A stretch of 64,000 nt of DNA from Streptomyces griseus (GTDB lineage: Bacteria > Actinomycetota > Actinomycetes > Streptomycetales > Streptomycetaceae): contig NZ_UAVD01000052.1 in NCBI RefSeq assembly GCF_900460065.1, positions 1-64,000 on the forward strand, given 5' to 3'. A model generated the notes under the pieces. That model had not been told where the DNA came from and searched no databases. It saw only the letters and a program-made list of their open reading frames with translations. Positions 9,701 to 17,735 of the stretch are shown here, piece after piece (the stretch's first letter is position 1; each line of letters opens with the position of its first letter). The position numbers were made by a program, and so were the translations under genes.

Positions 9701-10505
9701 TAGTCGAGGCCGTCGCCGGATTGTCGCCGGCCGAGTCCCACATCCGGCCCGCCGGGCTCTCGAACACCGGGGTGCCGTCGCCGTCGCGCGCGACAAAGCC
9801 GCCATCAGCAGTCGCAGCGATATCCAGACTGCCACCGGAGATCGTCATCTCGATCGTGGCCAGCGCCGGGTTCGCCGCCGCCTGGGCGGTCTTGACGACC
9901 AGCACCGAGGTGTAGCCGGAACTGAGGGCAGTCAGCTTCAGATCGACAGCAGGGAGAACGTCGGCGTAGGTGGCGGTGTTGGCGTCGAGCCGGGGCTCGG
10001 GAAGCTCGGTGGGCCATCCCAGCTTCAGCTCATGCCCGTCGTCCTTGAGCGTGACCAGGCCGGTGCCCGAGCCGCCACCCGAGAAGGTGAGAGCGGCTGT
10101 GGTGTTCTTCGCCCGGATCGATCCATCGGCCTCACGCACGAGGGTGGTGTCGATGGGAGCCCAAGCGCCGTCGGTCTTGCGGGCACGGACCGGAGCTGCG
10201 TTCATCTCTTGCGTGAAGGTGCCGTCCGGGTTGGCAAACACCTGAGATGAATCGGTGGTCGCCTCGTCCACAGCCACGCGCTCACCGCTCTCCGCGGCAA
10301 GAGCACTCGCCATCGACTCCGCCGTGCCAGCGGCCTCGGATGCGGCAGCCGCCGGCGCCGCCACAGCAGACGGAGCCTGGGCAAGCAGCGTTGCCACCAA
10401 CGCCGCGATCCCTGTACCGACTACCGCCGACGCACCGCGGCGCGCTCTGACTCTTCGCCGCTTTTGGGCATGACTGCGCCCCCATCTCAACTCCACAGTC
10501 CCCAC
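6771..10505 (-). CDS. LamG/jellyroll-domain secreted protein
   Basis: A 1244-aa protein with an Arg-rich N-terminus and an Ala-rich hydrophobic stretch at about residues 25-52, a probable Sec signal. The middle (about 340-520) has a DNRLRE-like beta region, with phrases such as LYFEYPLSSIHG followed by a THP/TSTTW-type segment. Two concanavalin/LamG jellyroll modules follow at about 770-960 and 1010-1230. Each has the WHLD or WDAMD opening, the SFSLSAWARL or SFTATAWVTL strand and the closing RVWAG or VKVWARAL strand. The GTG at 10505 is taken as start. Such proteins commonly precede RHS genes in Streptomyces and probably act at the cell surface with them, possibly binding carbohydrate. The exact function is unknown. 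Confidence 0.8.
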   Translation of the reverse strand: MGTVELRWGRSHAQKRRRVRARRGASAVVGTGIAALVATLLAQAPSAVAAPAAAASEAAGTAESMASALAAESGERVAVDEATTDSSQVFANPDGTFTQEMNAAPVRARKTDGAWAPIDTTLVREADGSIRAKNTTAALTFSGGGSGTGLVTLKDDGHELKLGWPTELPEPRLDANTATYADVLPAVDLKLTALSSGYTSVLVVKTAQAAANPALATIEMTISGGSLDIAATADGGFVARDGDGTPVFESPAGRMWDSAGDNPATASTTSARSAASAESVVVPEAEGEPAPSEAPSSGDAEAELPLKVTGTTMEITPDPALLKGKDTVFPLYIDPPTKGIALGDWTALSSDGDKFWEFDGDKGVGRCSNHAGYLCSNSPYTQRLYFEYPLSSIHGKKILDATMEVYQVWTFTCDPHWYDLSTVDKGITSSTTWSVRPKEINLMGDRNVAYGRGGLCDPSQPANWVRFSDNLDETNENLTPTLASAAQNKTSQITFSLTAHDESDAASWARFRNDAKLSVTYVSYPSTPTSYGVQQGTTGRACTASTLPFATSDTTPKMLAAVQSADGSQSQLRALFEVWKADGSSRAWYAASPDGAWVADNASRDATSSALPPQTDYRMRVKTQAYYKTDRGATGVLDSSWSSWCYFRVDTDSPPPPIVASADGIYKPAATDPAAGGVGTPGKFTFTPGDTNATTPGIQSDVVSYKWKLNSGAVSLSIPVAKGAPTTQSIAPNQAGENTIQVWGFDAAGHSSLTGYYSFLVKGAEKPSGVWHLDNALTDSTTATPHALTASGVTWDAKSRSGASALKFNGTTGYAQSSGPVVDTTKSFSLSAWARLSDLSRSQTIVSQQATTLSGFALHYSATSQRFAFSRYHSDVASPAASRSTAATAPVANAWTHLTGVYDAAGQTVQLFVNGRPQGQPVPFTTPWLATGSLQIGRFHNSTGYVEHFSGVADEVKVWARALADTEVAHDAWLEDEDLSDGTAGDPVPALVAEWDAMDMINATGATIRDTSDFGRNLTLNGAVLTKFTTGDPELGEEVTTTQTMTLNGTSAYATAPGPIVDDSGSFTATAWVTLDPAKFTDTSKSYAVQVFGQSGANQSSWGVWYEQPAGSTQGRWTFGRPDKDGTGAAWTRSDSTAFTTAQLGVPVMLTVVYDAQAAANPDDTSKLGGLKLHVDSARMGDEDGVAYSAPWQGSGVFEIGRAKINGAAARHFPGKINSVRVWAGSTSTGTIANRYNTEQQFQQ

Positions 10506-10724
10506 CCCAGAGTTACAAACGCTTCACAAGTTCCGTGAGTAAACGATGCAGAACCACACCCAGTCAAGAGATCCCATCCAACGAATCACCGCCCGACCTG
10601 CAAAAACAGCGACTCGGCCCCAAATGCGACGGAAGGTCAAGACAGGGTTGATTCGCAACGGTCAGCATCGATCTGCGCCCTTGCGCCCGGAGAGCTGCCT
10701 CGTCGGCTACACGCCATCCTGAAG

Positions 10725-10745
10725 CTAGTGCCGCATCAGACAACG
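10725..10745 (+). repeat. Left terminal inverted repeat of the IS630-type element
   Basis: The sequence begins CTAGTGCCGCATCAG and matches the reverse complement of 13105-13125 at 20 of 21 positions. Confidence 0.75.
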
Positions 10746-10819
10746 GTCGCCCTCTAGCTCGCGGCGAGCGCTGACCACTCTCCGCACACAGGCCGGGGCC
10801 GTGTGCCGCATGCGTCGAG

Positions 10820-11551
10820 TCACGCCCCCAGGTGGGCGCGAATGAGTGTGTCGACTCGTTGCCATGCCGGGGAGGAGGCGTTGACTGTGTCCTGAATGAG
10901 GGCGGGAATCGCGGAAGCTGCATCCAACTCGGGCGGCTCGTCGGGTCCGTAGCGGTCCTGGATCGCCTTGGCGATCCGGCGGGCGAGGTTGTCGATGCGG
11001 GGATCGTCGGCGTTGAGGTCGTGCGCGCGGTCGTAGTCGAGGAAGAGCTGTCGCAGCGCCAGGTCGGCCAGGGTCTCGGCTTGATCGTGAAAGAGGTTGA
11101 TTGCGCGGTCCGGGTGGGTGGCGAACACGAGAATCCATAGGTCCCGTTGCAGGTCCACCCATCGGGGCGTGAATCCCCAGCGAGCTAGGTGCTGTAGGTG
11201 GGCAGCCACCTCGGTAGGCAGCGGCGCCAGATGCCCGGCAGCGAGCTCGCGCAGGCGTCCCTGTGTTGCCCGCAGGTCACGGATGCGGGTAGTGAGGTTG
11301 TTGTCGATCTCATGCAGCGCCTGCTGGAACTCCTGGTCGGTTGCTGATCTCAGGTCCTTGATACGGGAGAGGGGGACGCCGGCTTCGGCGAGAGTGCGGA
11401 TCTTGACCAGGTCGATGGCGTCCTTCGCGCCATATCGCCGGTAGCCGGACGCATCGCGGTCGGGCTCGGAGAACAGTCCCTTGTCGTGGTAGACGCGGAT
11501 GGTCTTGGTCGACACCCCGATGTACCTGGCCAGCTGCCCGATGGTGATCAC
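10820..11551 (-). CDS. MerR-family transcriptional regulator
   Basis: This 243-aa protein starts with a classic MerR winged helix (ITIGQLARYIGVSTKTIRVYHDKG, then the GYRRYG wing) over residues 1-70. A helical linker follows at about 80-115 and then a roughly 130-residue C-terminal domain of TipAS-like or unknown effector type. The GTG at 11551 is the natural start. It diverges from the 95-aa gene across a 54-bp gap containing a MerR-type dyad, so it probably controls both. It lies inside the IS630 inverted repeats, which makes it a candidate passenger gene. The effector is unknown. Confidence 0.85.
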   Translation of the reverse strand: MITIGQLARYIGVSTKTIRVYHDKGLFSEPDRDASGYRRYGAKDAIDLVKIRTLAEAGVPLSRIKDLRSATDQEFQQALHEIDNNLTTRIRDLRATQGRLRELAAGHLAPLPTEVAAHLQHLARWGFTPRWVDLQRDLWILVFATHPDRAINLFHDQAETLADLALRQLFLDYDRAHDLNADDPRIDNLARRIAKAIQDRYGPDEPPELDAASAIPALIQDTVNASSPAWQRVDTLIRAHLGA

Positions 11552-11570
11552 CCGACTATGTTCCCACTTG

Positions 11571-11591
11571 ACCTTTCCCTAGGGGCAAGGT
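11571..11591. promoter_or_regulatory. MerR-type operator dyad between divergent genes
   Basis: The sequence ACCTT-TCCCTAGGGGC-AAGGT has 5-bp outer arms and a CCCTAGGG core. It overlaps a possible TTGACC -35 element at 11568-11573. Its position and shape match operators bound by MerR proteins within their own promoters. Confidence 0.5.
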
Positions 11592-11605
11592 TGCACCATG
11601 GCGTC

Positions 11606-11893
11606 ATGACGAACATGAATGCCGACCGGGAGACCCTGCGTGAGCTGGCCGATGAGGGTAACGAGACCGCTTTGGACCGGCTGGCCGATCTCGCCGACGC
11701 AGCGGGCGACGTCGTGGAGCTGAGCGAGCTGCTGGACGAGGGATCCATGCACGCTGGGCTCCTGCTGACTCGACGCGCGGTAGCGGCTGGCGACCTGCGC
11801 GAGCTGCAACGGATCTCCGACGCCGGCTACGAGGAGGCCGGGAACGAGCTGGACCGAGTGCTGAAGGTGCCGGCCGACGAACCGAGGGATTGA
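11606..11893 (+). CDS. Small acidic hypothetical protein (95 aa)
   Basis: The product starts MTNMNADRETLRELADEG and is strongly acidic and helical, with repeated short helices of the LADLADAAGDVVELSELLDEG type, resembling a degenerate Sel1/TPR-like array. The ATG at 11606 is preferred because the frame upstream lies in the MerR promoter. It is transcribed away from merR and towards the transposase, inside the same inverted repeats. The sequence looks like a conserved actinomycete hypothetical protein, but no function can be assigned. Confidence 0.65.
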   Translation: MTNMNADRETLRELADEGNETALDRLADLADAAGDVVELSELLDEGSMHAGLLLTRRAVAAGDLRELQRISDAGYEEAGNELDRVLKVPADEPRD

Positions 11894-11980
11894 GACTCTG
11901 ACCGGTTGCTGTGGCTGCGATCCGGGACGCAAAGATCGAATCCGCCTCATGGTCGGCGCGCTCGGGCCAAGGTGTTTGGC

Positions 11981-13114
11981 ATGGCCGAGCCGGTGCGTGT
12001 GCGCGAAATAGACGATGAGGAGGGCCGGCGTCTGCTGCGGATCGTCCGCCGCGGTACCGGCTCGGTGGTCACTTGGCGGCGGGCTCAGATGGTGCTGCTG
12101 TCCGCGCAGGGCATGCCAGTGGCGAAGATCGCCGAAGTGTCGTTCACCAGCGATGACCGGATCCGGGACGTGATCCACAACTTCAACGCCGATGGCTTCG
12201 AGTCGCTGTATCCGAAGTACAGGGGCGGCCGCCCCAAGACGTTCACGCTGCCCGAGCGGCGCGAGATCAAGAAGATCTCGAAGTCGAAGCCGACCGAGCA
12301 CGACCTGCCGTTTTCCACCTGGAGCCTGACCAAGCTGGCGGACTTCCTGGTCGCCGAGGGGGTGGTCGACGACATCAGCCACGAGGGCCTGCGCATCCTG
12401 CTCCGCGAGGAAGGCGTCTCCTTTCAACGGCTGAAGACCTGGAAGACCTCGCACGATCCGGAATACGCGGTCAAGAAGGCCCGGGTTGAGCACCTCTACG
12501 CGATCGCCGACGGTGAGGTCATACCCGATCATGGCGAGCCCGACGTCGTCTTCTGCATGGACGAGTTCGGGCCGCTGAACCTGATGCCGCACCCGGGCCG
12601 GCAATGGGCCGAGCGCGGCGGGAAGCATAAGGACCCCGACCGCGAATCCCGCCGCCGACGGCGGGCGACCTACAACCGCTACGGCGGAGTGCGGCACCTG
12701 TTCGCCGCCCTGGACCTGGCCAGGGACAAGCTCTACGGCCACATCAAACCGATCAAGAAGCGGACGCAGTTCCTGGAGTTCTGCCGCTACTTGCGCAGCC
12801 TCTACCCGCCCGAGACCCGCATCGCAATCGTCTGCGACAACTTCTCCCCGCACCTGACTACCAAGAGATGCCAGCGGGTCGGCACCTGGGCCGCCGCGAA
12901 CAACGTCGAGATCGCCTACACCCCAACGAACTCCTCCTGGCTCAACCGCGTCGAGGCCCAGTTCACCGCCCTGCGCTACTTCACCCTCGACGGCACCGAC
13001 CACGCTGACCACAAGGAACAGGGCAGCATGATCCGCCGCTACATCATCTGGCGAAACCGCCATGCCGACGACCGGCGCCTTCGCGCCGTCGTCGACAGGG
13101 CGAACGTTGCCTGA
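11981..13114 (+). CDS. IS630-family transposase
   Basis: A 377-aa DDE transposase. An N-terminal helix-turn-helix pair (TWRRAQMVLLSAQGMPVAKIA; residues about 25-110) is followed by the catalytic domain. The three acidic residues are visible in CMDEFG, IVCDNFSPH and LNRVEAQF, so the enzyme looks intact. The ATG at 11981 gives the usual length; upstream in-frame codons have no homology character. The stop codon lies within the right terminal repeat. It cuts and pastes the element at TA sites. Confidence 0.92.
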   Translation: MAEPVRVREIDDEEGRRLLRIVRRGTGSVVTWRRAQMVLLSAQGMPVAKIAEVSFTSDDRIRDVIHNFNADGFESLYPKYRGGRPKTFTLPERREIKKISKSKPTEHDLPFSTWSLTKLADFLVAEGVVDDISHEGLRILLREEGVSFQRLKTWKTSHDPEYAVKKARVEHLYAIADGEVIPDHGEPDVVFCMDEFGPLNLMPHPGRQWAERGGKHKDPDRESRRRRRATYNRYGGVRHLFAALDLARDKLYGHIKPIKKRTQFLEFCRYLRSLYPPETRIAIVCDNFSPHLTTKRCQRVGTWAAANNVEIAYTPTNSSWLNRVEAQFTALRYFTLDGTDHADHKEQGSMIRRYIIWRNRHADDRRLRAVVDRANVA

Positions 13115-13125
13115 TGCGGCACTAG
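13105..13125 (-). repeat. Right terminal inverted repeat of the IS630-type element
   Basis: Reads CGTTGCCTGATGCGGCACTAG, written here as two parts CGTTGCCTGATG and CGGCACTAG. It is the partner of 10725-10745 and contains the transposase stop. Confidence 0.75.
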
Positions 13126-13146
13126 ATCTTCCAAAAACAAGCCAGG

Positions 13147-13170
13147 CCCTGCCCCGAGCACGAGGCAGGG
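13147..13170 (+). terminator. Possible hairpin downstream of IS630
   Basis: CCCTGCC (13147-13153) pairs with GGCAGGG (13164-13170) around a 10-base loop, just outside the element's right end. The stem is short, so the terminator role is tentative. Confidence 0.35.
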
Positions 13171-13193
13171 AGTCACTAGCAGTCGCTGCGGAG

Positions 13194-13740
13194 ATGACAT
13201 GGGTTTTCGTCACTCACGAGCGCCTGGTGGCCGAGCACACCGGCTCCTTCGACGGGGTGCGCTTCTCCATCACCCCCTACACCCTCGGGTTCGCCGGGCG
13301 CCCCGGTACCGACCGCCAGGCGTACGTCGACAACCTCGCTGCGGGTCCGGCCACTGCTCGACGCGCTCGGGCACGGCGCCGCCACGGTCGCGTGCGAGCT
13401 CCGCTTCACACCGCTCGTCGGCATCGGCGAGCTGACCGACACCCGCCTGGAAGGCCATCACGTTTTCGCGACCGGCCCGCACCTGCTCATCTCCCGCCAC
13501 CGAAGCGCCGACGAGCTGCCGCAGATGGTGATCGAGCGCCTGGACGAAGCCGGTCCACTCCCGCCTCGACGCCCCGTATGTGCACATCCGCTCCGACCAC
13601 GCCGAGCCGACAGTGGCGACCGTACGGGCCGCTCTTGACGCCACCCTCGGCATCCCGCACCAGGCCCGGGAGGTGCGGCTGCACCGCTTCTCCAACGCCG
13701 ACGGCCCGTACTGGGCCGCCGACCCCGAATTCCACCCGGA
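13194..13740 (+). pseudogene. Frameshifted hypothetical protein gene
   Basis: Translation from the ATG at 13194 gives MTWVFVTHERLVAEHTGSFDG and continues sensibly to about 13350. It then resumes in another frame (VRPLLDALGHGAATVACELRFTPLVG and VFATGPHLLISRH) and in a third from about 13565 (APYVHIRSDHAEPTVATVRAALD, then DGPYWAADPEFHPDG). At least two frame changes therefore break what looks like one protein of roughly 180 aa. The family is not recognised. The 3' end runs into a glycoside-hydrolase remnant, so the gene is also a fusion product of a rearrangement. Confidence 0.55.
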
Positions 13741-14214
13741 CGGCACCTGCACCGCCCTCAAGCCCGGAGCCCAGCGGATCGCCTCAACCGACAACGCGAC
13801 CGTGCAGAACGTGGCCTGGCGCAACCCGGACGGCTCCAGGGCACTAATCGCGCAAACAGCGGCGGCTCCGCCCAGTCCCTCCGAGTCGACTGGGGCGGCC
13901 AGTCCTTCACCTACACCCTCCCGGCACGCACCACCGCCACCTTCACCTGGGCCGGCACGCCCCGCGGCCCATCACCGCAGATCGGGCCGCTAACCGCGCT
14001 CGCGGGCAAGTGCCTGGACGTGGCCGACGGATCGAGCGCCGACGGCACCGCCGCCCAACTCCACACCTGCAACAGCACCGTCGCCCAGCGACGGTCCTAC
14101 AGCGCGACCACGCACGACGTGGTCAACACCGCTGCGGACAAGTGTCTGGACGTCACGGGCAACAATTCGGCCGACGGGATCTGGTCCTGCACAGGAGCAG
14201 CCAATCAGAAGTGA
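13740..14214 (+). pseudogene. 3' remnant of a GH30-type glycosidase with ricin-B lectin domain
   Basis: The first part (ALKPGAQRIASTDNATVQNVAWRN style, then VDWGGQSFTYTLPA after a frameshift near 13855) matches the C-terminal beta-sandwich of secreted GH30-like glycosidases. It leads into a ricin-type beta-trefoil: GKCLDVADGSSADGTAAQLHTC and a second KCLDVTGNNSADG repeat, ending at the TGA at 14212. The catalytic domain is absent and the beta-trefoil stops after under two repeats. This is a degraded fragment that was once secreted and carbohydrate-binding. Confidence 0.7.
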
Positions 14215-14459
14215 ACCCACCAGCGGTCTTGACCCTTCGGCGAGAGGCATACCGGCACGCGACAGCTCGCGCACAGGGCTCAACGCTTCCTTTACCAGCG
14301 AGGAAGCGGCGGTTGAGTCCGTGGCCGAACGCGACGGCCCCAGGGGCCCAGACAGGCCGCCGGACGTCAGCGTGAAGCGACCGGTGTCCTGTCGCACCGC
14401 CCGTCAGGCAGTCTCGTCGAGTTCTCAGCAACCGACTGCGCCGCAGGTCAGACACATGG

Positions 14460-14699
14460 TTGAACCGCAGTGGCGGGCACTCCGCCCTTCGCCGACCGTG
14501 GGCGCCGGGAACAGGTGGGCACGAGACCCACCGCAAGGCCCTGGCCTGCGGGCTCAACCCCCAACGAGACAAATGGCGATCCGCCACCTTGGTCGACCAG
14601 GACAGCGACATGGGTCCCGAAGAACTCTCGGCCCGCTGGGCGGATGATGCCTCGCAGTGGACCCTCGCACTGGAAGAGCTCGAACACAGCATCTGGTAA
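14460..14699 (+). CDS. Weak small ORF or gene fragment
   Basis: The last 50 codons (GLNPQRDKWRSATLVDQ, DMGPEELSARWADDASQWTL, ending ELEHSIW) have normal composition for a protein, whereas the first part does not. It may be a fragment of a larger gene. The preceding 14215-14459 shows no convincing coding sequence. No function is proposed. Confidence 0.25.
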   Translation: MNRSGGHSALRRPWAPGTGGHETHRKALACGLNPQRDKWRSATLVDQDSDMGPEELSARWADDASQWTLALEELEHSIW

Positions 14700-14720
14700 C
14701 ACCTCGGCCCAGGGAAAGGG

Positions 14721-16190
14721 TTATGCCGGAGGCGTTCCGTCAGGATGGTCGTTGATCCATGACAGGCCGCCCAGGTCGAGCCGGTGGCGGGCGCGGGTGA
14801 CAGCGACGTAGGCAAGACGCGCTTCCGCCTCGTCGACACGACCAGGGATAGGCCGCCCGTGATCGTCCTTCTTGTCGGTGTCGCGGGGCGGGGTGAAGTC
14901 GTCGGCAATTTTGACGCTTGCCCATTCCCGCCCCTTGGACTTGTGGGCAGTCGAGACGGTGACGTCCGCTGTGCTCTCGGGGTCGAGACGGTGCACGGCG
15001 TTGAGGATGGCTTCGGTTCCGTGAGTATCGACGAGGTCGACGAGCGGCTGGAGATCTCGCCCAGCGGGATCGTTCGCAGCGTAGTCCTGCAGGTCACCCC
15101 AGGTGGAGAAGAGAAGCAGTTCGGGGTGGAAGGTGCGTCGGCCGGCACGGAGATCGTCCGCAGCGCGGGTGAGTGCTTGCAGGGATTCCCCTCCCCCGGT
15201 CAGGGCGACGCGATGGCCTGTGTCCAGGAGCTGCATGACTTCGCGCATGGCACCCACGTTGGTGCGGCACAGGATGGCGTCTGGCTGGTCGACGGGGCCG
15301 AGGGTGGTGGGGATCGTGTCGGTGCCCGCGAGGCGCAGGGGCGCGGTGGCGATGGAGAGCCAGCGGTTGGCCTCGGCGGCGAGGTCGGGGCCGAAGCGGA
15401 AGGACCGGGACAGAGTGAGCCCGGTGCCGCGGAAGGCTGTCATGACGTCGCGGGCGCCGCGCCACTGGTAGATGGCCTGGGCCGAGTCGCCGACCATGAC
15501 GAGCTGGGCATGGTTGCGCTGGGCGTTGAAGACCTGTTCGACGACGGGGTTGGTGTCCTGGGCTTCGTCGAGGAGAAAAAAGTCTGCGGGAATCGCCGGT
15601 TCGGTCAGCGCCCAGATCTTGAGGTAGTGGTCATGGTCGAAACGGACGGCGCCTGCGTCGGGGTTTTGGAGGTCGGCCCATGCTGTGCGGGCGAAGGGCA
15701 TGACCAGTGCGGTGAGTTCGCGGTGGTGGCCGGCGTCTTCGAGGTTGCGCAGGCGGGGGACGTGGTGGTCGGTGAGGGCGGGGTCCGCGGAGTGGCAGAA
15801 GCGGGTGAGGGTGCGCAGGGTCGCGTAGGAGAGTGCGCGGGGTGAGAGGTCTCGGTCGCCGATGCGGAGGGTCTTGGTGATGCCGAGGTGGTGGCCGGTT
15901 TTCCAGCTGGGCTGGCGGGGGCTGTTGAGGCGGGTGCGGTAGCGGTGGCCGACGGCGGCGTAGGCGAGGGCGTGCGCCGTTTTGCAGGTGACGGTGGAGG
16001 GGAACCGGGTGGCGGCTTCCTGGGCGATGGCTTTGTTGTAGGCGATGTAGCGGCCGCGGCGTCTGGTGCTGTGCGCGAGGAGCGCGAGGGTGCTGGTCTT
16101 GCCGGTGCCTGCTCCTGCTTGGAGGGCGAGGTGGTCGCCGGCGTGGAAGCGGTCGGCGGCGGCGGTCTGTTCGTCGGTGGGGGCAGGCAC
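14721..16190 (-). CDS. UvrD/Rep-type superfamily 1 helicase
   Basis: A 489-aa protein whose N-terminal Q-motif (TDEQTAAADRF) is followed by Walker A (AGAGTGKTSTLALLA), a Walker B/motif II (FLLDEAQDTNP), motif III (VMVGDSAQAIYQWRGA), motif IV (LSRSFRFG), motif V (VSTAHKSKGREWASVKI) and motif VI (RLAYVAVTRARHRLDLG). All SF1A motifs are present. The GTG at 16190 is chosen because GGAGA lies upstream and the Q-motif follows at once; longer frames overlap the upstream gene. Shorter than chromosomal UvrD/PcrA, it belongs to the compact UvrD-like helicases common in mobile or accessory DNA. It is probably an ATP-dependent 3'-5' DNA helicase, cotranscribed with the DUF6083 gene 82 bp upstream. Confidence 0.88.
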   Translation of the reverse strand: MPAPTDEQTAAADRFHAGDHLALQAGAGTGKTSTLALLAHSTRRRGRYIAYNKAIAQEAATRFPSTVTCKTAHALAYAAVGHRYRTRLNSPRQPSWKTGHHLGITKTLRIGDRDLSPRALSYATLRTLTRFCHSADPALTDHHVPRLRNLEDAGHHRELTALVMPFARTAWADLQNPDAGAVRFDHDHYLKIWALTEPAIPADFFLLDEAQDTNPVVEQVFNAQRNHAQLVMVGDSAQAIYQWRGARDVMTAFRGTGLTLSRSFRFGPDLAAEANRWLSIATAPLRLAGTDTIPTTLGPVDQPDAILCRTNVGAMREVMQLLDTGHRVALTGGGESLQALTRAADDLRAGRRTFHPELLLFSTWGDLQDYAANDPAGRDLQPLVDLVDTHGTEAILNAVHRLDPESTADVTVSTAHKSKGREWASVKIADDFTPPRDTDKKDDHGRPIPGRVDEAEARLAYVAVTRARHRLDLGGLSWINDHPDGTPPA

Positions 16191-16272
16191 CGGGGGTCTC
16201 CGTGGGTTGGGGCGGGTGCGCCAGGAGCTGGTGGGGTGGGCGGGCGTTGCCGAGGCGTGTGGCGGGCTGGGG

Positions 16273-17160
16273 TTATGCCCCGTGGTTCTGCTTGCGTGCG
16301 CCGTGAGGGAGGCGTTGGTGGATGTGCTGGTGGTGGAGCCGCGGGTCGAAGGGTTCCCACTCAGTGCGGGCGAGATCAGCGGCTGAGGAGGCGGCGTGGC
16401 CGGGGCAGTGCTGGTGACGCCACCGCAGCTGCTCGGCAAAGGCCAGGTGAGTCAGGTCGTAGACGGCCATCCTGTCCGTAGGGAGCGAAAGGGGTCGGTT
16501 GCTGGGGAGGGCGGTGGGGAACAGGGTCCAGGTGCCGTGCGGGGCTTGGTCGTCGAGGACGGGGCGGGTACAGCGGTGCCGTTGCCGGGTCTGGGCGACG
16601 CACTGGATGACGTCGATCGGGTGGCCGGCGATGTAGCAGACGCCTAGAAGGTGAGCGACCGGCCGGGCGGGCCTGCAGGACTCGGTTCGTTCGGATGGTG
16701 GGGCGGCCGGTGTGGTGAGGACGTCATTGTTGATCAGGCGGCGAGTATGCAGGGCGAGGTGGCGGCGCAGCGCGGCCAGTTGTGGCGTGAGGGCTGCGGG
16801 AGCGCTGCGTGCGGGGCACAGGGCGGTGTGCGGGATGCGGCACCACGGGGTGCCGTCGTGGGCGGGGTGGGCGATGCCGGAGCTGACGTGCCAGCGGCTG
16901 ACGGCAGGGACAGCAGCGGCGGGAAGTTCTTGGGGGTGGAGTCCCACGGCTCGGTCGTCGCCGTCTGTGCGGGGGTGCCAGTCGATGCGGTTGCCACAGT
17001 CAGGGCAGTGGCCGGGCTGCGCGCTGCGGACGAGACGGGTGGGGCTGTCGGGGGCGACGCGCAGGGACCGTGAGCGTGGGGAGCGGGCAGGGGTGCCGTC
17101 CCACCGGCGAGGGGATGAGGCGTTGGCGGAGCACATGGCGGTGAAGGTGGCAGGTGACAC
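16273..17160 (-). CDS. DUF6083-type hypothetical protein
   Basis: A 295-aa protein with a CPDCGNRIDW zinc-ribbon-like start (about residues 52-62). Next come LHPQELPAAAVPA, RWHVSSG and WCRIPHTALCPA, a pattern I associate with the Streptomyces family DUF6083. The remainder is Arg/His-rich with scattered Cys/His pairs (RHRCTRPVLDDQ, HQHCPGH). The start may be the GTG at 17160 or the ATG at 17136; neither has a clear ribosome-binding site. It probably shares a transcript with the downstream helicase. Function unknown; metal binding is an inference from the cysteines. Confidence 0.65.
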   Translation of the reverse strand: MSPATFTAMCSANASSPRRWDGTPARSPRSRSLRVAPDSPTRLVRSAQPGHCPDCGNRIDWHPRTDGDDRAVGLHPQELPAAAVPAVSRWHVSSGIAHPAHDGTPWCRIPHTALCPARSAPAALTPQLAALRRHLALHTRRLINNDVLTTPAAPPSERTESCRPARPVAHLLGVCYIAGHPIDVIQCVAQTRQRHRCTRPVLDDQAPHGTWTLFPTALPSNRPLSLPTDRMAVYDLTHLAFAEQLRWRHQHCPGHAASSAADLARTEWEPFDPRLHHQHIHQRLPHGARKQNHGA

Positions 17161-17214
17161 GCCGGTACTGCGATGAACGTGCCGGGGTGTCCTGCGGATG
17201 GCTCAACCGCGTCG

Positions 17215-17244
17215 AACCTCTGCGCGGCCTATCGCGCAGAGGTT
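17215..17244 (-). terminator. Perfect 12-bp hairpin between the XRE and DUF6083 genes
   Basis: AACCTCTGCGCG (17215-17226) and its exact complement (17233-17244) flank the loop GCCTAT. It lies between the XRE stop (17294) and the DUF6083 start, so it should end the XRE transcript. Confidence 0.7.
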
Positions 17245-17293
17245 CCTTTCGGTGACTGGTTCGGGTGATCTCCAGGCTGCGGCCCCGGGGTGG

Positions 17294-17557
17294 TCAGGGG
17301 GCGGGTTCGGCCGGTGGTTCGTGGCCTTCGCAGAGGCGGGCGAAGAGGTGGTCGACGGGGACGTCGAGGGCGTGGGCGATGGCGTGCCAGGTCTTGAGTG
17401 AGCCGATGGTGCGGCCTTGCTCGATTTCGATGAGGGTGCGCCTGGCCAGGCCGGTTCGGTGGGCAAGCTCGTCGTAGGTCCAGCCGTGTTCGCTCCTCAG
17501 CCGTGCCAGCTCCAGTCGGAGGGCGGTGAGGTTCGGGTCGGGCGGGAAGATCGTCAC
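17294..17557 (-). CDS. XRE-family helix-turn-helix regulator
   Basis: An 87-aa protein consisting of one Cro/C1-type domain: LARLRSEHGWTYDELAHRTGLARRTLIEIEQG, then LKTWHAIAHALDVPVDHLF. The GTG at 17557 gives a compact DNA-binding protein; an in-frame extension upstream would run through the operator repeats and is unlikely. It diverges from the 367-aa gene, and three copies of a 16-bp sequence lie between them. It is therefore probably an autorepressor that also controls the divergent gene. Confidence 0.82.
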   Translation of the reverse strand: MTIFPPDPNLTALRLELARLRSEHGWTYDELAHRTGLARRTLIEIEQGRTIGSLKTWHAIAHALDVPVDHLFARLCEGHEPPAEPAP

Positions 17558-17571
17558 CCCACCATCCGAAG

Positions 17572-17653
17572 GTGCAGACCCCTGCCCTGTCAGTGCAGAC
17601 CTCTGCCCTATTTCCGCAGGTCGCCGCACTCCCGCACGGGGCAGAGGTCTGCA
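17572..17653. promoter_or_regulatory. Three copies of a 16-bp operator-like sequence
   Basis: GTGCAGACCTCTGCCC occurs at 17593-17608 and exactly inverted at 17638-17653. A one-mismatch direct copy starts at 17572, exactly 21 bp (two helical turns) from the middle copy. Each unit contains the partial dyad GCAGA/TCTGC. The array fills the intergenic space between the XRE gene and the divergent gene, as expected for cooperative binding of the XRE repressor. Confidence 0.65.
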
Positions 17654-17735
17654 CTACGGTGTGCTGCCGCCCACTCCCCCGCCCCACAGCACCGGCAGAT
17701 CAATCTCGCCCAGGACCAGGAGAAAGACCAATCAG

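Larger units (their letters stand above)
10725..13125. mobile_element. IS630-type element with passenger genes
   Basis: Imperfect 21-bp inverted repeats (20/21 identical) lie at 10725-10745 and 13105-13125. Each outer end reads CTAG, consistent with the TA target preference of the IS630/Tc1 superfamily. The transposase stop codon lies inside the right repeat. Between the ends lie the IS630 transposase, a 95-aa gene and a divergent MerR regulator, giving about 2.4 kb instead of the usual 1.1-1.3 kb. Either an IS630 has carried extra genes, or two ends of separate copies now bracket chromosomal genes. Confidence 0.65.

Noticed and set aside
11579..13213. 544-aa minus-strand frame over the IS630 transposase
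   Set aside because: It is the antisense shadow of an intact transposase with all catalytic motifs.
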